From NCBI GenBank assembly GCA_003415625.1, contig PYIU01000011.1, positions 1,253,001 to 1,317,000 of the forward strand: a stretch of DNA of 64,000 bases, in the 5' to 3' direction. A program made the translations under genes and the position numbers. Below the pieces are notes generated by a model that saw only the letters and a list, made by a program, of their open reading frames with translations, was not told the DNA's origin and ran no database searches. The DNA is from Aquanectria penicillioides (lineage: Eukaryota > Ascomycota > Sordariomycetes > Hypocreales > Nectriaceae). Of this stretch, positions 35,553-50,198 are shown piece by piece; within the stretch, counting starts at the first letter, position 1; each line of letters starts with the position of its first letter.

Positions 35553-38384
35553 TATCTATTAGATTATATAAGCTAGCTTTTAACCTTACCTTTTCTACTA
35601 AAGAGGTAGTAATAAAACCTATAATTGCATTATTAGTATAACTAACTTTTCTAATATAATTTATTAATAACTTCTTTATTTAAAGCCTAAAATCGATTAA
35701 ATTTATTATTCTTGCATTTTTACTTTTAATTTTAATATAGCTTAAATTTCTTATAAGTTCTATACTACTATAGCAAATGCCGCCTATATATATCTATTAG
35801 ATTAAAACATTATATAGATAATTTAGGCAAATCCCTTACTGCCTTATATATTAACTGTAAATAAACTGGCTTATTTATACTATATTAAAAAGTCTTTTAC
35901 TAAAAAATATATATTATTATTAAAAGTAGGAAAGCAGCTTCCTTTTAATACTAATAAAGGAGGGTTACCTTAAGCTATAATTATAGAGAAAAAGCAGGCA
36001 ATTATTATATATATATATAATATAAAGAAGAGTGTATTTACTATAATAAAAGCCTATATATATAATTATACTAGCTTCTTAAAAAAACACTAAATATAAG
36101 GTTTAAAAATAGCTATTTTTAAGGCTTAGGCTTACTAGTTTAAATAGCAGTATCTAAAGCTTTAATTTAAGACTTTAAAGATTAAAAAGATTATAAAAGC
36201 TTCTATTAAGTATAACCTTTTTAGTATAGAGGCCTAATTTAAGGAATTTAAGGCTATTATTAAAAAGCTTTTATTTAATTTAGCCAATCTATAGAACTTT
36301 AATAAAATGCCTTTATAAATAGGCTAGGTTAATAGCAGTCTAAAAATATACTTAACCTAAATAAGAAAAAACACTTAGCCTATAACCTTTTAGCTAGGCA
36401 ATAAGGAGTCCCTTACCTCTATTAATGCTATTAGTATTACTAAAATATTAATTCCTTCTTTCTTTATTCTTTTAATAAAGGTCCTTCTTAAGGAATATAT
36501 TATAGCTAATATTAATAAAAATATTATCCTTATTAATATAGCAATTAAATATATAAATAGCCACTAAACTTAATAGTAGTTAAAGCACTTTAATAAATAC
36601 TCTTTTGCCTTTAATAATACCTTTAATAGCTATTTAATTAAGGAGTAATTTAGGTATAAAACTAATATTATAAAGGCTATTTAAACTTAAGCTCTTATTA
36701 TTTAGCTAAAAAAAAAGAAAAATCTAATATATTAAATGCTTTTAATAGATAGGTTTTTAGCTTATAAAGACCTTAATTTTATATAATATTATTATACCTT
36801 TAATATTATCCCTTTTTGCCTTTTTATTTATATTAATTATATCCTTTAACCCCTTAATATTAATGTTTACTAGCACCTTAAGAAGGTATAGCAATTATCC
36901 CTTAGGAACTTCATTTAAGCTAAAGGCATATATATTACTTAATTAAACTTTCTTAACTAATAGAAGGCAATATATTGGGCTGCATTTAAGGCCTATTATA
37001 TATATATAGGCTTTAAAAAGGCAGGGCTAATGCCCCTTGCTCTTAAGGTCATTTTACAGCCCCTCCACCAACTAATTAAGGATCAAAAAGAGCCCTTATT
37101 TTTTATATGGCTTAAGAAGGAAGCTATTACCTTAAGAAAGACTAAGAGAGACCTTGCTGCTATTTAAAGCGTATAGAAGCTAGACCTTTTAAGCAGCTTA
37201 ATTAAGTAGGTTATATTAAATACTGCAGTCTATATTAATCTTGCAATTGTCATTTAGTTAGTGCAAAAAGAGATAATCTAGCAATACTAAAAGCAAATTG
37301 CTTTATAGTTTTAATGCATATATATATAGCGCTATATTTAGGTCAATAATAGGGCTTTTATAATAGAGGAATTATATAAAAAGGTTAAGGATTAGGCTTA
37401 TAAGGACTAAAAAAAGAAAAATAAAAAGAATATTTAGTTCTAAAAGAAGCTTTTTAATTAATTGCAAAAGGATAAGGCCAAAAGAAGAAAAATAGCCTCT
37501 TTAGGCTCTATCCCATATAGCCAGATTATACTAAAGGCTATATAAAAACTCTAGAAAAATGCAATAATTCTAAAAGAGATTAAAGCTATTAAAGCCTTAA
37601 GGGAGCTTTAGCTTTAGGCTAATAAGGCAAAAAAGCAGCTTTTATTAAATATAGCTTTATTAACCTACCTTAATTATATCCCTAAAGTTATTAAATAAAA
37701 GGCATTATAAAGGTTATTTAATTAAGCTAGTATAACTTAAGTAGGCACTACTACTACTATCTAAATTAAAAATTAAAATAGTAACTAAAATTATAGCCTA
37801 AGGGACTTTATATTAATAATATTACATTTATTAATTAGGCTGCCTTCTTTACCCTTAAATATAGGCTTTAATAATACTTTAATTAAGATTATTTAAACTA
37901 CCTAAATTAAAGCTTTATATTAATCTCTTTTATATATTTAAAATACTATAATAGATAAAGATATTAATAATTAAGCTTATAGCTAAATACCTAATATAAA
38001 TTATAGTAGATTTAGCTTTAAATAAGCACTAAATTAATATTTTAATAAAGAAAAACCTAATACTATTATTTCTATAAAAAGTATATAAATTACTATTTTA
38101 AAGTTATAGCAATATCTATAAGCTTAAGCTTTATATAGCTAAAATTTAATAACTATACCACTAAAATAACTTATATTAATAGAACTAGTTATTTTAAAGT
38201 AAGTAATTCTAATAATATCTTTATCTTTATATTTAGACTTTATTTAATAAAGTTATAGATAAGCTATATTAAAAAAGTTAATTATGCTAGTAATGCAATT
38301 ATAGGTTTTATTACTATCTCTTTAGAGGAGAGGTAGGGGTTGTCTATAAGCTTAATATAGCGCGCTTTTATATAATCCATTAAG
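35553..38384 (+). mobile_element. pogo/Fot1-type (Tc1/mariner superfamily) DNA transposon in LINE A2
   Basis: A 2.83-kb block absent from copies A0, A1 and A3 of the LINE, which show the uninterrupted site. Its ends are imperfect inverted repeats sharing GATTATATAA (35561-35570 and the complement of 38367-38376). A TA target duplication is expected and is compatible with the sequence, but the exact boundary is blurred by mutation. It encodes a DDE_1 (CENP-B-like) transposase. It is longer than the ~1.9 kb typical of Fot1. Confidence 0.72.
35950..37700 (+). pseudogene. pogo/Fot1-like DDE transposase, RIP-degraded
   Basis: The plus-strand frame, reading through RIP-type stops, follows the DDE_1 transposase pattern. 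FNKMPLQIG at about 36298-36325 stands for the NMDExGF motif. NKESLTSINAISITKILIP near 36405-36460 matches the family's REWVTxIxAINAxGxxLPP. MLLIDRFLAYKDLNFI near 36737-36785 matches RLLLxDGHxSH. LQPLNINVYQHLKK near 36845-36890 matches LQPLDVGxFGPLK. A Lys-rich coiled-coil-like tail follows at 37380-37480. A helix-turn-helix DNA-binding part is expected near 36000. Several acidic residues and the stops rule out activity. Confidence 0.7.
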
Positions 38385-38940
38385 TAATAGCTAAAAGAAA
38401 CTTTAGAACTTAAAGAGATAGATATAACTTTAAAGTAATATTGCTTTAGCCCCTTTATAGCTCTTTTCTTTTAATTGCCTTAAGTAAGATTTTTTAGCTA
38501 TAAGCTATATTAAAAAGGCAATTATATTAATAAAATGCTTCTTCCTTAAGCCTTAAGTAAATAACTAAAATATTAAATTTATTATAATAAACCTTATAAT
38601 ATAACTATTAAATATAGATTAAATGCTATAAAATATTAAGGACTTAATATAAAACTATATTAAACTTTATAAATTAGCCTATTTACTTTTTAAAATTTAA
38701 TTATAAAAAGCTTTTAATAATAATAGATTTTTTATTAGCTTTTTTAAAGTATATAATAAGCCCTTTTTAAAAGCCTTTATTATTATTATTAATATAAATA
38801 TTGCATTTAAGCATTTTCTATATTGCTTTTACTATATAATTACTACTATTATTTTTAAATTAAATAAAATAATAGCCTAAAAATATATAGTATTTAAATA
38901 AAGATCTATCTCTTTTTTTAATATAATAAATAAAGTAATA

Positions 38941-39519
38941 CCCTATAGTAAAGTGGTTACTGCCTAAAAGCCCTCAAAGTAAAGGGAGTGAGTTCAAATC
39001 CCACTAAAGCATCTCTTTTTACCTACTTAAGATTGGTCCACTTAGGTAAGGTAAGGGGAACTTAAAAGCAGCCTAGCCTATAGCTAGTAGCGAAAAACTT
39101 GGCTGCATCTAGAGCGTTATCCCGGCGAGCCCGACCTGCAATAGTAAGGCTATAGGTTTAGGCGGGGCCTGTAAGAGCCTAGCCCTATAGCTCTTAAATA
39201 AACCTAGGCCGCAACTAAAGCGCGAGATCTTTAGTAGTTTCCCTAGCTATAAATCCTAAATACAATAATATACTATTCCTATAGGGCTAATTAATAGTAT
39301 AGTTATTATAAGTAGAAGCAAGAGAAGAAAGTAGTTAATATATACTAAACTATAAGAGGTATAATTAGTATTTAATTAATTTTAATCTATAGAGATAAAT
39401 AAGGGGCTAATAAGTAAGGGATATAGGGGTTTTTATTTAATATCTTATATATATAGTTTTTCCTTTATTAAAAATAGTATAGAAGCACTGCCTATTGCAA
39501 GACCTATAGAGTATTATTA
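38941..39519 (+). mobile_element. SINE S1c (tRNA-derived) inside LINE A2
   Basis: 579 bp, starting CCCTATAGTAAAGTGG and ending CTATAGAGTATTA. The A box is intact; the B-box region reads GAGTTCAAATCCC. The 16-bp AATAAATAAAGTAATA occurs on both sides (38925-38940 and 39520-39535); LINE A3 near 55965-55980 has this site once. Because the SINE tail is itself AATAA-rich, the exact end is uncertain by a few bases. Interior CpG survive in patches (e.g. 39110-39235). Confidence 0.85.
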
Positions 39520-40288
39520 AATAAATAAAGTAATAGAGTTAATAATAGCCTAATAAATAGTAATAGTAGCTAAAAATCTAAATATACTTTTTAATAGTTA
39601 AATAAAAAATAAATCTTAAAGGTCTATTAAGCTTACCTTTATAATTATAGTAAAAGCAATATATATAATATAGGCCTATAATAAAATAGTATTGCTTTTT
39701 TAATTAAACTTTACTATAGCCTTTAATTTAATTAACTATAAAAGGCTTATTACTACCCTTTATAATTAAGGCTATTTATAATAGTTATTAGTTTAGCTTT
39801 TTAGCTATTTATTTAAGCAATTAATATATCTTTAGTTTAATAGTAAGTCCTTTAAACCTTATAGCATTAAAGCTAAAGTTCTATAGAGATTATTACTCTT
39901 TTTTATTCTCTTTATTCTATTTATATTAGGGCTTTATATAGCACTTAAAAAAGTCCTTAATATTATAGTAATTAAATTTATTAATAATATAAATATACTT
40001 ATATTTAAGAAAAATATAATAAAGACTTAAGCCTAACTTAAAGCTATATAAATAATATATATATTTTAGGCCTTTATTAATAATATAACTTTTAAATCTA
40101 TTAAGGCCTAACTCTTTTATTTATTAATACTAAAGGCATTAAATTTAATTAATCTTTATTTATAATATAATCTAACTATAGAAATTATATTATTTCCTTA
40201 AGTTATAGCTATATATAAAGCTACTTTAAGGTCTATATATTTTTAAGCTTAAAGAAAGACTTAAGTGCTAAAAGTAAGCCCTTATTGC

Positions 40289-40599
40289 TATTATATATAT
40301 AAATTATATAATAGATAATACTCTTAAATAGTTGGCCTCTATATCTCTTAAATAAAGGTTAATAATCTATAAGTACATTTATACCTTAGGACCTATTATT
40401 ATAGTAGTCTTAAGATATAAGTTAAGTAAAGTTTAATATACAATTAATTATTACCTATAGCTAAGCTATTAATTCCAATATAACTATAGAGCTTATATAT
40501 ATGCCTTTTAGTATAATTGTAAGATAAGTAATATAATAGTTCTATTATTAAGACTATTACTTTTAATACTATTTATAATAGAATAAATAAACTATAATA
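40289..40599 (+). repeat. 5' LTR of gypsy B2
   Basis: 311 bp, TATTATATATATAAATT to AAACTATAATA. Preceded by ATTGC (40284-40288), which recurs after the 3' LTR. RIP-altered throughout. Confidence 0.9.
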
Positions 40600-40689
40600 A
40601 GTAGTAGTAATTACTTCTTTTTATTGTATAGCTGCAGTCTTTATTAACTATTTAGAAGTTAATAATTTATAAAGGGATAATAGAAATAT

Positions 40690-43600
40690 TAATAAAACTA
40701 TTAAAATTAATAGTAAGAGCTAAATAAATAAGACTAGCTAATTTAAGAAGGAATTCTTTCTCTTTTAAGACTAGACTGCAATTAATAAGCTATAATTAGT
40801 AGATTTAGCTATAATCTAAAGGTTCTAAACCTTTTTACTATAAAATCCAATTTATACTATAAAAGGAGTTACTTTAATAGATTCTTTTATTTTTAATAAA
40901 TTAAAAGATCTATTCTATTAAATATATAATAATAATAGCAAACTATAAAACATTAATTAGCCCTAAGAAAAAGCTTTTTCTATTTACTAAAATATTATTA
41001 ACTAATATATAATTATATTTACTTAAAAAACAATTAAAAGCATTATTTTAAACGCTAAAATAGTAAAATTAATGCTAAAAAAGCGCTTAAAGGCATAATA
41101 CTTAAGCTCCTTAAAGGACTTTAACTGCAATTAAGAATCTATAGTTAGTTAAAAAGAATCTACTAAAAAAAAGGCAATAACCTTTAATACCTTTAATTAA
41201 AGACTTTTAATAAAAAAAGAAAAGGAATTAATAAATAATTTACTATTTCTATAAAGACTACTATAGGACCTATTTTAATAAAGGAAAGGGGATCTAATAG
41301 ACCCTAAAGAATTAAAGGGTTTATTAAGTAAAGGCTAAATATTAACTTTAATCTTATTAAACCTAATACTAATAGAAATAAATCTTACTAATAGCTAGAA
41401 AACCTTTAGTTTAAAGGAATTATTAAAATCTTTTAATACTATTAAGTAAAGTATAAAACTTAACCCTTTAATAGCAATAGTATAAGCAATCTATTAGCAA
41501 TTAAAAAGAGTAAAACTATTAAATTAGGCACTATTTATAAAGAAAGTTACTATTGCCTTAATAAATCCTATATTTTAGGCTTAAATTTAGCCACTAAAAG
41601 TAAGCACTTTAGCAATAGTTTAAAATTACTATATTAAGCCTTTAGTTTTATCTATTAAAGAGCCTTTATTAATTAAATAAAGTTAGAAATTAAGAATCTA
41701 TAATTAAAGCTAGCCTTATAATTTATAGTACTTAAAGCATAAAAATAAAGATATATTAAGCTATATAAATAGTTTCTTATATTAACTACCCTTAAGACTA
41801 ATAATATTAAAACTGCCTTAATAAAATATAAAAGCGCTTAATTAAGCATTAACTTTTATATTAAAATCTTATAAAGGTAATATTTAATTTTAAGATATAG
41901 GCCTCTTTTAGCTTAATATAAAAGAAAGGAATATTAATAATAAAGATATATTTTATAATAGAAAATAGATTATTTTTAGTAATATTAAACTATAGATTAA
42001 TGCACTTAAATCTTATTAAATAAATGCTAATTTTAATACTTAAGAATATATCTATATAAATCTATAGAGTTTATTCTATAGATTTACACTTATTTAATAT
42101 TACTATTAATTAAACTAAAATAAAAGGAAAGAGCTATAAAAACAATTAATTAATATATTATATATATACCTTTATAAAGAATTTAAAATAAAGCTAAATA
42201 ATATAATAAAGTGGCTAAAATTAGCTAAATATATTAAAATTAATATTATAAAAGATATTTTTATATAAGTATTTACTATAAAAGTCTTTATAAAAAAGCA
42301 GGCTTTTAGCTATATAGCTAATATTTAGCTTCTTTTTGTAGTTTATATAAAACTAAATCTAAAGCTAAAAGTGCTTTATTTAGCATTAATAGTATAGAAT
42401 ATAAGATCCTTATTCTTAAGGGCAATTAATAAAAAGCAATATTAGCTTAAAGATAAGCTTTAAGCTATACCTTAAGGGGTTAATAGACCTAGCATAAAAA
42501 AGGCATTTATTGCTAATAAAAGCAATAGATCTAATAATATAATTAAGAATAAAGAAGTATATTAAGGATATTAAGGTAAAGGAAATTATTTTAATAGATA
42601 GTATTAAACTATACCTTTAAAGCGCTTTAGTAATTAAGAAACTTAATATAGGAACTTAACTTTAAAAAAGCTTAAAATAAACTAATAAAAAATAAAACCT
42701 TAATAAAATAATTAATTATATAAATAATAAAGAAATAATAACTATAATATATATATACCTACTTAAAAGCAAGATAGTAGGAATTAACTGCCTCTATAAA
42801 GATTTAATTAATATTAATATTAAAAGGGAGCCTTAAATAGTAAAGCTAATCTTTTAGAGGTTTAGCTATACTATAATAATAAAGGATTCTATTAAAGATA
42901 TTAAGAACTATTAAACAGTAAATATATATTAGTAAAAGAAAGGAATAATTCTAATAAATTATTAAAAGGTTCCTTTATTAAAGAGAATAATAATAATTTA
43001 GCTTTTATAGAAATCTATTATATAAGTAAAGAAAGAATAAAAGATATAAACTTTATATTAAAAATAAACTAAGTTATTAAAGCTATAAATAGGCCTAACT
43101 TTTATTAATATTTAAAAAAGAAAGTAAATACTTACCTTAAGCTATTAATTAAGTTTAATAATAAAAACAATTCCTATAATATTTATATTAATACTAAAAC
43201 TTTAATAGTTTTAATTAATAAGAAATAGTTAAAAGCCTATATAATAAAAGTAATATAAAAGCAATAAGCCCTAAAAAGAGTAAATAAAGTTAATGCTAAT
43301 ATAAAAATTCTAAAATTAGCTACTTTTAACTTTTATATACCTAAAATCACTAAAAATAAAAAAGTATTTATATATTTTATAGTAACTATAGATATTATAA
43401 AACAATTAGAACTTAAAATACTAATAAAAATAAACTTTCTATTTAAATATAAAGCTAAAGTTAATTTTATTAATTTTAATATTATATTTTGCTTAGCCTA
43501 TAATATAATCTTTAGGGCAGAAGTATTTTAAATATATTAAAAGAACTTTATTAAGGCAGTAATTAATGCAAGTATAATAGTAATTGCACTAAAGGAGATT

Positions 43601-46600
43601 GCTTTTATTTAAGCTAATTAAAAGGACCTTTTTAACTTTAGAGATGCTTAAGGAAATCTAAAGGCCTATTATTTTTAATCCTTTTATAGTGCTATTTTTA
43701 ATGCTATAATAAATAAAACTACCTTAAGATTAGTTTAGATTTATAATACTAGCAATAAAAAGCTAATTATAAAATAGCAATAATAAATAAAATAAATTGC
43801 TAATTATAATAGAGAAAAAAAAGCTAATTATATTAAAATAAATAAAAGTATTTTTAGCCTATAAAGAAAGGAATTTAACTCTATAAAAGGATTTCTAGCT
43901 ATTGCAAAAGGGAATAATCTATTAAAAGAAAATAAGGGATCTAATCTATTTAAGGTTAATATTAGCACTTTAAGCTATAGGATTTCTAGACCTAAAGATA
44001 TCCCTAATATTAAGAATAAGTATAGAGTATATATAGCCTACTTAAATTAAGTAGTAGCAAAAAGGATCTATAATATAATAGATAGATATAATATTTATAG
44101 GGATAAAGGGATTATCTCTATACTTAAGGAAATAAAGATATAAGTGGATTTAATAAATAGATAGTAGAACTAAAAATATATAGTTAGGAAATACCTATTA
44201 GGCACTAAAGATTGCACTTTATTAAACAAAAAATACAATAAGCTATAAGCAAAAGGTAAAATAGAACTAATAGACCAATTGGCCTTAATAGTATGCCTTA
44301 CTTTTATTGTTTAAAGGGTAGTAAATAGCAAAAGGAAAGGGAGAGTTATAGTTAATCTATAATTGCTTAATTAACTAATTATACCTAATGCCTATTCTTT
44401 ATTTAATTAATTTAATATTATAGCTAATATAAAGGGCAAGAAATTTTACTTTATAATAAATGGATTAAGGTTTTTTTACTAGCTATTTATTTTAAGTGCC
44501 TATAAAAACTATATAGTTATTATATTTAATAGAAGACTTAAGGTTTTTAATATTATATTAATAGGATTTAAAAACATATTAGTATTTATATAAAGGTTTA
44601 TAGACTAACTTTTTAAGGAATATAAATACTTTATATAAGCCTATATTAATAATATAATTATCTTTTTTAATACCTTAAATAACTATCTAAAGCACTTAAA
44701 AATTGTTTTAAGGTTAATATAAAACAATAGGCTGTAAATTGCAGTAAAGAAATCCTTCTTTAAATACTCTATAATATAGCTATTAGGTTTTATTATTAAT
44801 AGTAAAAGAATCTATAAAATAAGCAATAGATTAAAGGCATTTATAAAAATAACCTTTCTAAAGAACCTATTAGCGCTTAAAACCTTTATTAAAATAGTAA
44901 AATACTTATAGTAAGGGATTCTATAGTATAATATTTAAATCTAATCTTTATAGATATAAAAAACAGCAATATTATAGTAAGCTAAGGAATAGTAATTAAT
45001 TTTAATTAAGCTATTAAAACTAGCTTAAAAGAAGAAAGTAATAACCTAAATATTTAAACTAATAGAAAAAGAATTAAAAGCATTTTAAAACTTAAAAACC
45101 TTTTTAAAAATGCAGTTCCTTCTTTATTATTACAATTTAATAAAGCCTTTATTTTTTAAGCTAAATATATATAAAAATGGATTTAAGTTATATATTTTCT
45201 AGCTCTATAGAAACTAAAATAAAATTAGCATTTTAGGCAAAAATATTTTAGCTATTTAATTAAAACCAATACTATTCCTTTTAAGATTAACCTCCTTAAT
45301 AAAATAGGGCTATAGTTCTATTAAGGCAAAAGTAATAGTAGTTACTTAAGCTATTAAAAAGCTGCAAAAAATAGTTCAATCTAACTGCAGTTCAATCAAT
45401 ATTATAATAAACTATACTGCTATAAAAGGGATTATAATGCATACTTCCCTTAATATAATAGACCTTAATAAAGCTAACCTAAAGCTTATTAAGATCTTTA
45501 ATTATCTCTTTAAATTTAACCTAAAAATATTCTATATTCCTAAAACTCTTAATATAGTTTTAAATACTTTTTTAAGGCTATTAATAAAAAAACCACTCTA
45601 TTAGTAAGCTATAGATAGCCATTTTAATAAGCTAAATGCTAAAGCCAATATAGCAAAAGCTAATATAATTAAAATTGCAATATCATTTAAATTCTATAAA
45701 GAAATGCTTAAAGAATATAGTAAAGACCTAAAACTTAATAGAATCTATACCTATATCTAAAAGATTTAATAAAATAATACTTAAAACCTATAGAAAAAGC
45801 AATATATAAATCCATTTTACCTATAGAAGCTAGCAAAAGATAGATTGCTTTATTATATAGATTATAAAAGGCAGAAAAGACTTTATATTCTTAGGCTAGC
45901 AATTAAAACTATTCTTATAACTATTTATAATAACTTATAGTATACTAGAATCTTTAAGATTTTATATAAATTAAGCTATATCTATTTCTATAGAATAAGC
46001 AAAATAGTAAGGAAGTTTATTATATACTGCCTAATATATAAAAAGAATTTAATAGATAGAAGACTACTAATAGGCAAACTAAAGTTAATTCCTATAGTTC
46101 TATAACTATTTTATACTATTATATTAAACTTTATAACTAACCTTCCTAAAGTTATATCTATAGATATAGTATAGGCAATTCTAAACTATAATAAGCTAGA
46201 TTAGCTATACTTAATAAACTATTTATTTTTAAAGAAAACTATTTTTATACTAAAGTATTTAATATATACTATATAAAATTAAGCATTTATTTTACTAAAG
46301 GCATTACTTCTATACAATTAGGGAATATCTATATATATTTTTAATAATTAAGACCTAAAGTTTATAAGTAGTATATAAAGAGCTATATTAGCCTTTTTTA
46401 ATATAAGGGTCCTTATATTTACTATATATTACTTTTAAACTAATAGTATATTTAAAAAGAAAAACTAAATAATAGAAATTATAATGCAATATTATATTGC
46501 TATAAAGCTAAATATACCCTAAATATAAGCACTTTTAGCAATTTAATATAACCTAAATAATACAATTGCCTTAGCTATAGATTGCTTACTAAATAAACTA

Positions 46601-47330
46601 CTATATAGTTTTAAATTAAAAATAGTTATTAAATTTACTACTAAAAGTAAAATTACTAATTAAAAAGCTAATAGAACTATACTAAAGGTCCTATATAAAT
46701 TATACTTATAAAAAGCATAACTTTTAATAGATATAGCAATTATACTATTAAAGATCTAATATAATTAATATTATTAATTAATTAAAATTAATAAAAGAGA
46801 TATTATTTACCTATAGCTATATAAGGGATATTACTTACTAAAAAAACTAAAGCGCAAATAGTCTTCTACTAAAGCTAGATCCTATAAAGTAATCCATAAG
46901 ATCTATAATTAAGCTATTAAACTTAACTTCCCTTTATACTAGTAAATGCATTTAATAGTCTCTATTGCCTAAATATAGAAACTGAAGTAAGGGGATAACC
47001 CTTTTAATTGCATATTGCTATTACTATTAGCTATTAAAATTAATAGAAATAAGGCAGTAAGCTAATAGAAAGTAAATAGAATTATTTAATAGAAGATTTA
47101 ATAGTATAAATAAAGGCTAATGCATTACTTTTTATTGCAATAAAAAGGATATATTGCTAAAGATAATAAATAAATAAATAAAACTAAATTAAAGGAGAAT
47201 GTTTTTAACTTTATTAATAAATATTTAACTATTAACTCTATACTATAGGAAAAAGAATATAAAAAAAAAGGTTAGAAATTGCTATAAAGTATAGTAAATC
47301 TAGCATTTAAATAGCTAAAAGCTATCTATT
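40690..47330 (+). pseudogene. Gypsy B2 gag-pol with chromodomain, destroyed by RIP
   Basis: Same domain order as B1: gag-like region to about 42750; protease about 43190-43240; reverse transcriptase about 44250-44900 with the YINNIIIFFNTL block at about 44639-44680; RNase H about 45080-45400; integrase core about 46120-46500; and a chromodomain-like block (YFLLQ-KGYI, NVFNFINKYL) at about 47120-47225. Stops at former Gln, Arg and Trp codons and Asp-to-Asn changes at the catalytic motif show RIP. Not functional. Confidence 0.8.
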
Positions 47331-47969
47331 AACTCTTACTATTATAAGAAAATTCTCTTTTATATATTTACTATTTAATTTAAAAGGATTTAGTATAAAG
47401 GTAGCTAAATTCTATAAAAAAGGGATATTTAAAATAGATTAATAGTAATTTATAATTAGCTTACTTAATATATAATTAAAGTAATTAAGCAAAGTAAATA
47501 ATTAGGCACTTATATAGTATAAAGGCAATTGCTATAGCCTAATATACCTTTTTTAACTTCTTTAACTTTATATAATCTCTATTTTCTATTCTTATATATA
47601 GCCTTATATTTTATTAATTTTAATAGTATAAATACTAAAATCTATTGCCTATTAAACTTTTTAGCTTTTCTTCTTTATTTTACATAAATATCTAATTACT
47701 ATAGGAATTATTACCTATACTATTAAATTTAGCATTCTTACTATTAGTTTTAGCCCCTTTACTATTAATTTTTATACTTTTCTCTATCTTTTTTTTATAA
47801 ATATCTATATAATAGCTAGCCTAATACTTGCTATATTAGATCTAGCACCTTTACTATTAATTTTAGCTTTTTTACTGCTAATTTTAGCACCCCTTTATAG
47901 CTTAAGCCCCTTTAGCTTTAGACCTTTTACTATTAGCTAGCAGCAATATAGAACTTACTGCTATATATT

Positions 47970-50190
47970 AGCAAATTAAGCAATAGAATAATATATATAA
48001 AGCTTATTCCATTAAGAAAAAGCATAAATCTACTAATTAATTTATTAAAAACTATATTAATCAGTCTTTCTTTAATAAATATAAAGTCTTCTATAATAAT
48101 ATTTTATTTAAACTTTTAAATAGGCATTAAATATTATTTAATAGATATAATAGGCTTATTAATACTTATAATAATAATAGCAATAAATCTAATATTAATA
48201 TTAATAATTCTAATACTATAATATTATTAATTATAGTATTTTTAGCAAAAGATAATAATCTAATAGAATCTATCTATAACTTTACTATTAATTGCAACTA
48301 TATTAATAATAATATTAGCCTTTTTAATAAAGACTTAAATACTAATATATAATAACTTTAAGATAATATAAATATATTAATATAAATAAAAAGAAAGGGG
48401 ATTTAAATTAAAATTAAAAGTTTTTATTTTTAAATAATAAAATAAAGAATAAAAATAAAAAAAATAATAAAAAGATTATAGTAGTTAATAGGGGATATAC
48501 TAAATATAGTAAAAAGAGTATTAATAGAAAGACTTTAAGAGGAAAGACTTCTATTTAATATAGTAAAAGGGATTTAAATGCTTAAAATATAGATTAAAAT
48601 CTTATTACTTTAACTATTAGCACTTATAAAGGATTTATATAGAAGGTAAACATTTCTATAAATAGGGGTTTAGCTTACTATAAATACAATAAATTAATAG
48701 GGGTAATAGGATTAAAGAATAATAGAATTAATACTAAAGGCATTATAACTTATAGTAACTATTATCTTTTAAGTAAATTAATTAATAGGCTAAAAAGCTA
48801 AAGGCAAAATAATATATTTATTTGCCTTATTTATAACTTTTAGCTTTATAGCTTAAAGGGTGCTTTTAGTAGCAAACCTAATAAATCCTACCCTTTAATA
48901 AACCTTTTTATTAAGTATAAAAAAGTTATTAACTAGCACTATAATTAAGTTAATAAAAAGACTAGCATTAAATCTAAGCCTTTTAAAGTGGAATTTAGCC
49001 TTATTTAATACATTAAAACTATTGCTATAAATGCCTTTGCCTTTTACTAAAACAGCAAATACAATAAATTTTAAGGGAACTACTAGCACTTTATAGCTAA
49101 GCTGCTTAAAAAGGAGAAGGTAATAGCTATAGTTTTTATTAATCTTTATAATATAATTAATGCTTTAGCTATTAGATACTTTATTACTATAGGGTATAGT
49201 TATTTAATAAATATTAATATATTAAATTAATATAATTACTTTATTAAAAATAACTTATTTATTGTAAAAGCTATTATAGCCAATATAGCTATTAGTGTCT
49301 ATTAAGCTATAACTAAAATTAAGACTTTAAAGGATAAAGTTACCTAACTTAAGGAGTAGCTTAAGGCTAATGCTAAATCTATTAATATTAGATTCTATAA
49401 AGTTGCTAATAAAGTTAAAAAATAAGCTATTAATATCTTTACTTTTAATAACTTAACTATTTATTTTAATACTATTAGTAATAGCTAAAATAATAAGATT
49501 AAAAAATTAATAGTTTAAATAGTAAAAGCAAAAAAATCTAAATTAATAGCTCTTTTAGTAGCCAATAAGGCTAAGCTAATTAAAACTATTATAGCTTAAA
49601 TTAAATTTAAACTCTCTTAAAGTAAATTAGCTAAAGGCAATTAACTATTTTATGCACTTACTTTTAGCCTATTAGAATAGATGCCTTTATTAATACTTTA
49701 GGCAGATAATATAGTATATTAATATATAAATTTATAGCCTATTAATAACTTTCTTCTAGAAAAAAAGCAACCCAATAAAGCTGCAGCAGCTAGCTCCTTT
49801 AAGTACTATAAGCCTAATAGCGCAATAAAGGAATTAGCAGCTAGACTATTAAAGTTAGCTCCTAATAAAAAGGGATCCTCTTTTACTATTATTAATATTA
49901 ATAACTTATTTAACTAACTATATTCTTAATACTTTATATATTAATATTAATAGCTATTAAACTAGCTAAATCCTACTAAAGTTATATAGAATTAAAAGAA
50001 AATAATAGGGAAATCTATAGGTCTATATAAGGATTTAAGAACTTTATTAAAAATTTAAAAGCTAATAGCTAAATACTATAATTATATAAAATAAATAAAA
50101 ACAATTAATAAATAAAGCAAATATAAAGTAAATATTAAGAACTTAACTTTAGTTTTTACTACTATAAATAGTAGTCTTTCTTTTAATTTA
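47970..50190 (+). pseudogene. Extra 3' coding-like region of gypsy B2 (unknown product)
   Basis: Counterpart of 29750-31965 in B1, at the same place relative to chromodomain and 3' LTR. Near 49140-49190 the same INLYN-type block is present, and near 49550-49600 the same Ala/Lys-rich helix-like block. A 64-codon minus-strand frame (48895-49089), similar to that in B1, is antisense. No domain recognised. Confidence 0.42.
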
Positions 50191-50198
50191 AGGGCACT

